This document shows, in pieces, positions 43,901 through 55,900 of a stretch of 64,000 bases of DNA; position 1 is the stretch's first letter; each line of letters opens with the position of its first letter. The notes beneath the pieces are model-generated. The model did no database searches. It was not told the origin of the DNA and was given only the letters and a program-made list of their open reading frames with translations. Origin of the DNA: Liolophura sinensis (taxonomy: Eukaryota; Mollusca; Polyplacophora; Chitonida; Chitonidae); the NCBI RefSeq assembly GCF_032854445.1, contig NC_088301.1, positions 21,633,808-21,697,807 on the forward strand, read 5' to 3'. The position numbers and the translations under genes are program-made.

Positions 43901-46900
43901 AACACCTGTCATTTGTAAAAACCCATACCAGAGTGTTTGCCTGCATTGCTGATTAGTGAGGTGAAAATGTGAAGTCTTAAAAACTTAAATGCCTCTATGT
44001 ACTAAAGTATTAGATTTTCTTCAAGCATTCTCAAGAATCAACAGATTTAGATATTAATCGATGATATGAGCCCAGCATAAGTTAAAAATTGATGCTCATT
44101 TCTTACCCACATGCAGCACTATGTTAAGACATCTACCATTTGCCAGGTGAAAAAATATTATGCAATCAACAAATCATCAAATTCAGGTTGTCAGTAAATG
44201 AAAAATAATGGTAGTCATTTGGTGTGTTCCAAAATACAGATGATGGCCATGTGTGGTTTATAAGTGTATATATGTGTTATGTACAGATAATTTTTAGCTG
44301 GTGCCTGGATATTGTATTTCCACTGTTTAAATTGCCGAGGAAACATTGCTGTCTTGCACAGAACAGCATTGTTTGGACAAATGACTTAATTTGTTTGGTA
44401 GCGATTCTCTCTGAAATGCTATGAGGCTGTGTTGATTGGCTGCGCTGTTCCTCTGTTTGGTGGTGCCAAAGGTGTACATCTGGAGCAGTGTTTTCCACAC
44501 CCATGCAGACCCTGCCAGACTTTGCACTGTGCAGCCAGGACGTGCTGATTGAGAACACAGGCGAATGATACCACACCAATTTTTGCCACATTGCTCCCTA
44601 GTTTTCACTGATCCCTAGGGTAGCGCGGCCATCGAGTGCAGGGATGAAAACTTAATCTCATACATGTTAAGAAACAAAATCTCTAAGAGATTAAAATACT
44701 TTATCTAAGACAGTGAAGACTTTAATATACATGTTTTTCGGTGAAGTCTGAACCTTGTCATGTTATATTGATCGAGTTTGCAACAAGCCTGTCTGCAGGT
44801 TTGGTGTTAATCCTTTAGCTAGTTTGGTGACAATCCGGAAGCAGTTGTTACAATGCATAAAACCTCAGCAGTTCCTTGACACAAGGGTCGTAAACACAGA
44901 ACCATTCTTGTGAACAAATCTGAAATAGTATCTCGAGACAATATAACATAGGTTACAGAATGGCCTGATCCCCGTACACTGTTTATTGTTGTTCTGGATC
45001 AATGGGTTAGAGATAAAAGAGCAGTTGATGTCCAATCTGCCTTCTTGTCTCTGGCTTAAAGGGAGCTTCTGGTATTTGACGCTGTGCAGCAGTCATCTTG
45101 TGTGTATATCGTCTGTTCTCCATGAGAGAAGGCTTATCACAACCTGGCTTGTTAGTACGCTACATATGCTGATGAGGCAATGTGTTGATCTTGGCACACT
45201 TTCATGTCTGCAATCGTCAGACTTTTGGCGGTATTTCATTGTTAAAGGGGGTGGGGTTTTTTGTTTTTTTGACAGGGAAATCGTGTATATTCCGTTCCAC
45301 ATTCCTGGGCCTGGTGAATCAATTCATCGAGTGCTGTTTGCATTGATTTGTACCTAACTAGCAGACATGTGTTCCTGGAAAACAGCCTATTTTCTTGCTC
45401 TGCCTTCCATGGAATGTACAGATTTGATGTATCTTTCTCTTATCAGACTTGAAATGTATGCATTTTTGTTGAATACCTTTAATGTATTCATTAGTGAATC
45501 CAGTTCTTCAGGAGTTCAACAGTTCGATTTTGATTCAAAACTATGTATTTATTTATTTACTTAATTTGTGTTTTACACCGTACTCAAGAATATTTCACTT
45601 ATACAACAACATCCAGCACTATGGAGGGAGGAAGCCGGGCAGAGCCAGGGGGAAACCAACGACCATCCGCAGGTTGCTGGCAAACCTTCCCTTGAACGGC
45701 TGGAGATACATATGTAAGAATATATGATAATAAACTCTACATATCTGCTTGCTAAACTTAAATGTCACCATTCATCTTTTAGCCTCTATATATTGTAACC
45801 AAGGTTGTATAGAACTTCAATTTTATTAAAAATAATTCAAGTCACTCTTATATCATCTAGTTTCATTGAAAATAACTTTAATGGTCTGGAAAATAGGTAT
45901 TTTAGTGAAATCAGGGAGAAAGTATAAAAAAATTAAGACCTATGCATTGTAGCACGGGTGTGGAAGCATTTTCTACCAGCATTTGGCCACTAAAGTGGGT
46001 GATTACTGATCAGTAAGGCTGTGGTGTGCAGATAGTGACGGGGCTGTGTGTACCTGTTCAGCCTGCGTGTGGATCAATAGAGACTCGGCTTTTCAGCTGC
46101 TGTTCCCCAGATTTACAACCAAATACTCAGTAATCTGGTGTGAAAATGGCTGTTTGGTTTTCACATTACTATCACACACCCACCAAATATTTACCTTTGC
46201 TGGCCCATTCTGCAGGGATATTTCCATATAATTGAACCCTCTCCCCCCAACCCCACCCCCCACCCCCCACACATACACACACACACACACCAATAGCTGT
46301 GAAGTTTTGTTGTATAGGGGCACTTAAATAGCTACGACTATAATATGACTTGTGTGGGTATAATTCAGTTTTGGAGCAGAGCACCTGTAACTTGTGTGGA
46401 GTTTTTATGTGTGAATGGTCTCATATATTCCACTCTCTAACAGTGTTCTTGGTCCTCTAAAATGATCTAAATAGCAGTAGAATTGTAGCAATAAAGGAAT
46501 GATGTGCCCAATTGACATTTTTCTAAGGTTTACATGTAGGTCAGTAGGGTTTATTCTTCTGTAAAATGCTCAGGTACCAATATTTGACCACCCTGTCCAT
46601 GCTTGGACTGACACACTGGCGGCAGACAGTCTTTGTCAAATCTTTCTCTTTGATGTTCTGTACAAAGAGTTTTTAATTAGCATGAATATTTATGGACGCA
46701 TTTCAGAGGTTGGTTGCAAGGGATAGACGAAGAGTATATATTTGCATATTTTTTCATAAAATCTCCGTTCACAAAATCTCTTTTCTTTTCAGAATTTCTA
46801 TTGGAAGTTTGAGGCCTGAAGACTCTGGTAATTACACATGTATGGGTTACAATCGCTTTGGTCAGGCTACGTCTACAGGAGAGCTGATTGTCAGAAATGG

Positions 46901-49900
46901 TAAGTAGATATCTCCAGGGTTCATTTAATTTCACAGTTTGCACAATTATTGTATTTGACCTAAAGATTGGCCAGCAAGAAATGCTGTTTAAGAAGTGCGC
47001 AAAGTTTTTCTCATGAGAAATTCATCAAACTGAACACTTCGCAAAAATCTCTTAAGTGGCGTATAAGGTGAATGAGTCAATCAGAGTCAAGCCAAAAAGC
47101 TACACTTCAGGTAAAACACTAGCAGTTTTTGATTGATTTAAAGTTTAACAAAGACCTTTTGCAGCAGTACATGTATAACAGAACTTTGAATTATGTGCTG
47201 ACATCTTCTGACAAAGTCCTTATTATGACATGTAGATGTGCATGGGTATTTGGTTTTAGGTTGAATTATTTAATGAGATGAGAAAGGATGTCCATAGATA
47301 AGTTTTCCAGAAGGCAATTTGGCAGGATAGCCAACCAACTGAAATGCATTTTAAAGTTTCCATCACATCAGAATTTTTTTTATTTGATTTTATGTTTTTT
47401 TTTTGCCAATTTGGACCACTGTTGCTTGGTTTGAATGGTTATTGCAGATTGGCTCACTCAGTTTATGCTTGCTGTTGCGGAAAACAGACATGCAATTCTG
47501 TTGATGCATTAGATCATTATGTTCGTCTTCCAAACACATACAACTATAATAAAAAGCAAAAAAGACATTAACTCTGAAACAAAACTTTCCAATAATGGGA
47601 AAGAATGTTGAAAAAGTAAAGCTCTTTTACGTTGAAAAATAGCGCTCATTTCATGTCCAATGATTGGAGTTTGGACTTCCATGAGGAACTTGATTGCAGT
47701 TTAAAAATTGCAATTTTCTTGATCAAGCTTTAACTGCATGTGTCCTGACTCAGAGAAACAATGACTACACACAGATCATTCTAGGTACTCCCTTGTAAGT
47801 GAGAATTTTCTGTCAGAATTGCACTCGGATATTAGTCTTGATTGCACTGAAATTTGCCTTTTCTTCTCCCTGCCACTGCTGTTTGGAAATTGTGGGAAAT
47901 CACAGCGATTAGGAGCTGTTAGTGATTGATACCACTAATGGTTGCTCGAAGACAAAAGTCCAATACCGCAGAAGTCCACAGACCAAATCAGATTTAATCT
48001 CTCCTCCTGTTCTAATATAATTGTGATCAACTCCAGCTAAGCTGAGGAGGTGTGTTCAGACAATCTCTTCAGGGATTATAACATTTGGAGGAGTTATTTG
48101 CCGCTCTTTGCCAGCAGGATGAGAGAAAAATCTTGCGGAAGATAAACTCACATAATCATTAGCGTCTCTTGTTTCTTTCAGAACCAAACCCTAATGCGGA
48201 AAGAACGCTAGCCATTGATCCATTCCCGAAAGGATTGCCCGGGTCTGATCATTATTCAAGAACCAGCGATAATGATGAGTAAGTCTAAGCCATTGCACTT
48301 TTTTTGTAATTTTTTTTTTTTTTTTTCGGGCGGTGTGGGGAGTGCGGGCATGAAGGAAGAGAGGTTAGCTTTTCTCCCTGTTCTGTTGTTGGAGGTACGT
48401 TCAGATTGTGAATAGCCCTGTTTTGCCATTGAATTACTGCTTTTTCCGTCATGGTGGGTATAGTATCTGCCACAAAATAAGCCCATTTTGTTTGTCTTCT
48501 TGGCACATGTAGAGGAATGCCGCTGAATATTTATACTGGGCCCTGTTGATTCATAGCAAATTGTAAAATGATTTCTGTCATGTGTGCGTGCTTGCCTCTG
48601 CCCTTAAAAATGAGAAATGAGGTAAATTTCGTTGGGTATCATTTAGCATTCTGTGTTTTTCTGGAATGAAAAAAGCAATGCTAAGGATGCAATTTGATTC
48701 AGGCTGCCTTGTCAGAAAGTACTGTGTCATGCATGGGTCAATATAAATTGAAAAGAAAGTTTTGCTCTGTGCCAAGCCTGTATTCAAATGGCGTGAGTTG
48801 GACAAGGCAGATTGCCGGCTCTCAAACTGGTGGCATGGTGTTCTGTCAGACATCTTTTTTCTTAGGCAGCCTGTATGGTATTTGGTCAGGCCTCATGTAT
48901 TGTGTTTTCTCAGGCTGCTATCTGTATGTATGGTGTTCTCACAGGCATCCTTTGTGGTGTTCTCTTTGGTTGCCTGTGTGATTTTCTGCTGTGCGGAGTG
49001 CATAGTGTTCTCACAGGCATCCTTTATGGTGCTCTCTTTGGTTGCCTGTGTGATTTTCTGCTGTGCAGAGTGCATGGTGTTCTCTCAGGCTTCCGACATG
49101 ATGTTTTCTTGGGTTGCCTGTATGTTGTTCTCTCAGGCTTCATCCATGGTGTTTTCTTGGGTTGCCTGAATGGTGTTCTCTCTGGCTTCCTACATGGTGT
49201 TTTTTCAGGCTGCATGTATGGCATACTATCTGGCTGTGCTAAATTCCCTATGTGTCAGTCACTGTAATAGCAGCTGAAGCACCAGGTGATTAAGTGTACA
49301 CTTATGTGCAAGGTTTTTGGCCAGCGGCTAATTCTCTGACAGCATTAAGCACCTCATTTAATGCTCCCTTGAGAAAGAATGTCTCTTGGCATGTCTCAGT
49401 TGCTTCGGCCGTCTTTGTGCAGTGTTTGGTCGCAGGGAAACCAGCTTGAGTGTTAGCTTGCATGTTCATGATACCTGGGATACTGTTGGCATATTGCTAG
49501 ATAGATTACAGCTGATGGTTTTTCCCAAACATGTGAATCATGAAGTGAAACCTGTCAAACTTGTATATTCCTGAGTTCCCGAGCATCACCACTAGTATAA
49601 CATTTTCTGATAAATTTTTGTTAAGATTTATTGTGCTTTGAGGATGAAAGAGACAATTCCACAATGGTGGTGAGCATGAATTAGTGATCTTGACTTGTAG
49701 GTGTTGTATTTTGCACCTTTGTGATCTTCCTGCAGCTTTTGTTAATAACAGCTTCTCCAGGTGCAGTGGAGTGCTGGTTTGTTATCAGCAAAATCAATGA
49801 GTTTTAGATATCAGATTGTGTAACAGACAGAAAGACCGTTGCTTCATGGTATACTCTAACAAAGAGGGAAGGGTAGCTTGACCGCGACTTGAACCCTTGA

Positions 49901-52900
49901 ATATAATGTTGTATAATCTATCCTGGTGAATCAATTCTCTGTGCGTTAATTAATCTAGCTGGATTGAAGGACCTCAGCCGCAGTGCATAAACAATAATGA
50001 ACATGACAAATTAAAAGACACCAGAAGTACATGTAAACTACCAGAGCTTATACACTGGTTGACCATTCAGTACCTCTTGATGGTGTTTTTGTTATTTTGT
50101 CAGATCATATTGATGTAGCTGTCGTACATGAACCTTGTGTTCTGTAGCAAGCAAGGCCTGTCAGTTCTCCTTTTCTCTGCTCCTCTTTTTCAGCAGTCCT
50201 TTATTCCTTCATAAAGCTATGTCATTTCCCCTCCACTCTCTCGTTGTTAATAGACCAGAGCCAGAGGTATTACAATTTCCTGGATATAAACTCAATTCAC
50301 TTATTTCTCAGAACTTCAATGGCACCAATTACAGGTGAACTGGCGAGGCATCCTTCTGCAATCGCATTCTGCCATATGATTTGAATTTCATCTCTCCAAT
50401 TTTACTGGACAGTCCTTTGATGTGAAATGCCGTGGTTGAAGTGTAGGAGACATGACAAATAGCCAGGCTGTTTTTCTCTTTATTTTTTTTTCCCTTCTCT
50501 TTTAACTGATTACAATTTCTCAGGGTTGTTTTTACCATAGTTGCCCATCTCCCCTAAGGGCGATAAAGGCGAGGTTATTATGTGATCAGTCAAGACATTT
50601 ATTTGCCAGGGTTGCTAGCATCCCTTTTCGAAATGGCACTTTTTCAATGGCGTAATTTTCCGGTTGTATCATAATTGCAAATCTTTATTGAATACTCTGT
50701 TGGGAGAAATTTATTCCCGCATCATTAAATAGAGGCTTCTGAGAAGGGTGTTGTGTGTCCAGTGCTGGCGGTCTAATTGGCAAGGTCCTGACATTTGCCA
50801 CTGTGCTGAAGACCAGTGCAGTTGTTTAATGCTGCACGGACTTAGTACTGCGGGAAAGGCGATAAATCCGGCTGCAAGAAAAGCAGCTGAATCGTAACCT
50901 GCTGCTAACTGCATGCACTCACACTTCCTGATTGAATGTGACACCCAGCTTATACACAGTCAATTATTGGCAGGGCTTAGGGTGCAGGCCTCGCAAATTG
51001 TCAGTTGTGGGCGGGTACCAGAGTGGGGGACAAAAACTGACAGCAGGATGTTGAGATGATGGCCCCTGACTGCAGAACGATGCCTAGTGCAGTCTCATCA
51101 CAGCACTGGTGCAGATTTCTCATGTCAGTGTCTTGACAGATTTGTAATTATTCCACCCTCATATATGTCAATAGGGCCTGATAATCAACACAGTTTGTGC
51201 TACTTGATGATGATGCTTGTGCCCTAACACTTGTACAACTTCTTCCGTCAATTCTCTCTCAGGCATATTATACAGGTTCATATTGTAGGCATGCAATATA
51301 TACCACTTCAATTACAGATCTCAATGATGGGCACATCTATGGGGTGTGATTTGTCTAGTTTGTGGAATTGCTTCTTGCTAAATGAATATGTCATTTCTAA
51401 GTTAGAAATGTTCAGGAAAAAAAAACAACATATATATGGTGATCTTATGATCTAATTTCCTGAATATTCATTCACTTCACTTACTTGTCAAAACTTCAGT
51501 GGCGTCAATTACAGTTGAACGGGCGAGGCATGCTTCTGCAATCACATTTTGCCGTATGATTTGAATTTCATCTCTTCAGTTTTTCTTGACAGTCTTTTGA
51601 TGTGGTTTTGGCTTTCTGGAATTATGTAGCATTTCGTAGACAATGGATCATACATATGATAATGACATCGTTTGCTCCGTTTTCTGTGATAATGAGTGAC
51701 CCCTAAGTATCTGGACACTTATTTGATAGCAGATAGTTGTAGTGGAGATTAAAAAGAGGTTTGTTGTGTGTTGTTGTTGCAGTCGTAGGACACCGGGGTA
51801 CAACAGCGCTGGCTTTTGTCAACCATACAGAGGAGCGACATGTTCCAAATTTGTCGGTAATAAGAGCATATTTGTCACGTCCAGAACTATGCAAAACAGC
51901 AATGAACAGCGTTTTATTGGTAAGTTGGAACTCAGACTTGGCCATTGGTATATTTGGAAATCTGTAAACACTACTTCGAGGATAGGTATTATTAAAATGC
52001 TTTTTTAAATACCGACAGCGACAGAATGAGATGGTAGATAGGGGTACTTGGTACCCACTGTATCGAGTTTTCAAGATTCTACCTAATTTTCAGCATAAAT
52101 ACCTCCATGTTAATGACATATCCATTGTTATGGCCGCGTGCGACTACAAGTGGATGTTTCTCACATAGATTGTACATTGATGCAGACTAGGGATAACGGA
52201 TGGGAGCGAAAATCAGATTCAGTTCTGGATGTAATCAACCCTTTATAATACTCTAATGTGAAAATCCGCAAGTAGAAATTATCCTGTCATTTTTTTTGGG
52301 TAGATCTAGCCTGATGCTGATTGCAGAGTACAGTTGTTCTTAATTACCCCAAGAGACCCTTCCCAGTGGTACACACTGATCATCGGCTTCTCTTTCACAC
52401 ACTCCTGTAAAGCACATTCACAAATACCTTGAGACTTTTTACAGAAATGTCATATGAATAATAATTGGATTGATTTTCCACCAGTTATGGAATCGAAATT
52501 TGTCTCATGTATTTCACCAAGATCCGCTGATGATAGCCTCTGCTGGGTAACTTGATTAGGCCTTCATAAGGATGTGCTAGGGATCACCCCTCTCTGACAG
52601 CCAATGGCGTGCCTATTAGCTTATTCTCTAGGCATTTACCCTGCCCATCTGTCATGCGTTGGCAGCATTCATCCAGATCAACAACAACAACTTACACGGT
52701 ACACTAATAAATTGTGAAAGAAAAAAGCAAACGTGTAGTTCGCATGGAAGTAGAGAATCAATTGGATTCTAACAGTTCAGAAGGGAGGGTAATGTGAAAA
52801 TGTGAAAGCTTAAATTCCCCCGTGACTTTTACCTATTTACTTCGGTATAAACTTTTCCCCATCTCCTCATTTACCAGTCCTGAACAGGTATATTAATAAA

Positions 52901-55900
52901 CTCCATTTTTGAGAGATATTATAATCTAATATGGAGTGTGTTATGAATGCTTATGTGGCAGTTTGGATGACATTAAGATTTAAGGGTTTTTTTCTTCGTT
53001 TTTCAGCTGCGTTCACGATAATGAGCAAGTTGTCCAAGAGCTGCCATGAATATGCAATTCCCTCCCTTTGTTACCATGCCTTCCCTCTGTGTGATGACCA
53101 GGGTGAGCAACAGAGACCCAGAAAGATATGCAAGGAGGAGTGTGAGTTTTTGGAGAACAAGATATGCAGGGAGGATTACATCAGGGCTAGGGAATACCCA
53201 CTGATTGGTAAGGGAATATTTCAACCATGTCTGAGTTACTCACTTGATCCAATTCTGAGCGTTCTGTTGATCTTAGAAAAGTATTTTCTTTAGTTTATTT
53301 CCAAATTAAGATGACATCTACTTTCAGCAACAAAATTAGTATATTATGGCCTTTATTCAGTATAAAGTTTTTCTAATATGTACATTTTGGAGAAAAGTTT
53401 ATTGTCTGCTGATGTTAGCTGTAGTAGGAGGTGAAAAAGGTTTCACAGTGTTTTAATACTTGCCGCATTAGCTTGAACTTAGCTTCAAAGTTGTATTTTA
53501 TTTTAAATAAAAGTGCGGTATACTCACAAGAGTGCATCCCATTTCAGTTCTTATTGATAAATATATTCTTGCTTTGCAGTGAATCAGCTTGTCTTACCAA
53601 ACTGTGCAGAGCTTCCAGAGCCTGGCACTGTGGCCGCTCAGAACTGTATACGCCTGGGGATACCAGGGGTTCCAAGAGGGGGATATTCTGGTAGTTCTGG
53701 TGGCGGTGCACGCTACAGCCCAGGTCAGGATACAGGTAAGGAAATGTTTTAAGACTCTTCTATTAATCTTTGTGAAGTTGTGAGCCTGTGGCAAAAGTCA
53801 AAAAAGTTTCGCCTGTGATTCAAAATTAAAATTTTTGTGTTGCTTTAGAATATTTCTCATCCTCTGTTAATTGTGGTCATGATTTTGTTTATTCGCAGGT
53901 GGAAAACAAATGAAAAACTGCTACAATGGCACAGGTGAACATTACAAGGGAACAGTGAACAGAACCAAGTCTGGTTATCTCTGTCAGCCATGGACTAAAA
54001 ACTTACCTGCTGAGCTGTTTAAGCAGTCGGCAGCCTACAGAGCCTTAGTTGGTAAGCAAATACTTAATCTGTATCTTAATTAAAGGAGAAGAAGCCAGGT
54101 TTAAAGTGTAATAAGGTGTTTTAATCAGATTCAGTAAAACCTGTTATGTTCATGAACATCATTGTTATGAGAAATTTGTCGGCCAAGAATGTATATGTAT
54201 TAATTTTTATGTATTTTATGAACCGTGTGACCGTTCTTTTGTACATTTGAAAAAGTCATTCAGATAAGACTTTAAAGCAGATATGATCAAAGGTGAAGAG
54301 ATTGGTTTGTGTTGTATCAAACCAAGTGAAGGTGTTTATGTTCATGACAGTGTGAGTTCATTTTGGTCCAAAAAGCATTACATGGTAGCATACACATTGC
54401 CTTCACAGCAAAACCACCAATGGATTAGTGATCCTAATTTGATAACGTAAAGCAGTCACAGACAAGTATACTGTCTCTGTCAAAGTGTGGATGTTCCTTG
54501 GTATATTCTTTGAATTCATCGATTTCATTGTTCTGGTTTTCAAGGTCACAATTACTGTCGCAATCCTGGAAATGTAGAAGAGGGACCTTGGTGTTTCACT
54601 ACCAATAAGGATGTACAGAAAGAACTGTGCAACATTCCAGTTTGTGGTAAGTACTGTATCTGCTGATGATCAGTGGTGCACAGGCCAAGGTTCTGGTGGT
54701 GTGCAACTAGGACAAACTTAAGCCCAGCTCTTATAGACTAATCCAGTTAAGCGGGATAAATGCACATAGCTGACGCTAGACTGTACAGTATATAGCCATA
54801 CCTTATTAAAAATCAACCTAAGACTAATTCCAGGGATATCCACTGTGAAAAAAAGAAGAGCAGCAGACAGGATTAATTTGTCTGGGTACCTCGTGCTTCC
54901 CCACGCGGCAGTAAGTCCCCCTGAATTAACCCGGGTTGGCAGCTTGTGTCTGTCTGGACCACTCTCGGGAACTATTGTTACATTGACGGTGGCAAATAGA
55001 TTGGCTGCATTCACCTTTATGACTTCAGTTGTGTTTGAGCCAAATTTTTTTAGTCCACTTGTTTAGTACTACTCTACAAAGTTCCCGTTCTTCATAAGAA
55101 ACAGTTGAAGTTCATATGTGTCAATTTATGGTTATTCATATTGAAAATTGTTTGCCTGAAAAACTTTGTCCCAAAATGTGCATCTTCTCAGGATCAGGCA
55201 AAATGAGTTACTTAGTCATGGGCAAAATTTCAGGACAAATAAAGTAGGTGTAAGTGATTTTAGCCGCTAAACTTAACAACGTATGAATTTCTACATTTTC
55301 ATATTTACTGGTGACTTTCACAACATATCTTTGACGATAAAAGCGCCATATAAACACTCTTGATTTCTATTTTGTAGAAGATCCCACGCCTGCAGGAAAT
55401 AGCGATATCAACCGTTTGGTCTATATTCTCGTGCCGGGCATCACAGTGCCTCTTGTGTATTTGATCCTCATTGCGGCACTATGCTGTTTTTGCCGCCGGA
55501 AGAACAACAAAAAGGCTCAGAACCTTCCACATCACCCAGACCAGCAGATGGAGCTCAGCCCGCTGACGGGAAAATCAGGATCCAGGATTAAGGAGATACC
55601 TCTGCAGCAAATCCGTTTCGTACAGGAGCTGGGTGAAGGTACTTACGGGAAGGTGTACAGAGGGGAGGCCCTGGGGCTTCAGCCAGGCAACGCTCCAGTT
55701 CGAGTCACCATTAAGACGCTGAAGGAGACGTCCTCTCCAAAAGTCCAGAACGACTTTCGTCGCGAGGTGGACCTCATGACGGAGTTGCGTCATCCCAGCG
55801 TGGTTTGCCTACTGGGCGTGTGCATGAAGCAACAGCCTATGTGCATGTTGTTCGAGTATCTGCCCCACGGCGACCTGCACGAGTTTCTCAACCGCTACTC

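Larger units (their letters stand above)
43271..46792 (+). other. ROR intron 4
   Basis: 3522 bp, phase 2; it splits the Ig domain. It contains one minus-strand SINE fragment (45546-45690) and a C/CA-rich microsatellite (46234-46293). Nothing else is recognised. Confidence 0.75.
48279..51782 (+). other. ROR intron 6
   Basis: 3504 bp, phase 2. It contains a poly(T) tract near 48299-48326, a 72-bp and shorter degenerate tandem repeat (48876-49225), and two copies of a 151-bp sequence (50274-50424 and 51454-51604). No exon is supported. Confidence 0.75.
51920..55377 (+). other. ROR introns 7 to 11
   Basis: Introns 51920-53006 (1087 bp), 53208-53579 (372), 53736-53898 (163), 54052-54544 (493) and 54647-55377 (731). 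All are phase 1. I see no repeats or other genes in them. Exons 8-12 are therefore packed into about 4 kb, in contrast to the 5' half of the gene. Confidence 0.8.

Noticed and set aside
48762-49267. Overlapping open frames in intron 6
   Set aside because: They track the 72-bp repeat, overlap each other in two frames and have no splice or domain support.
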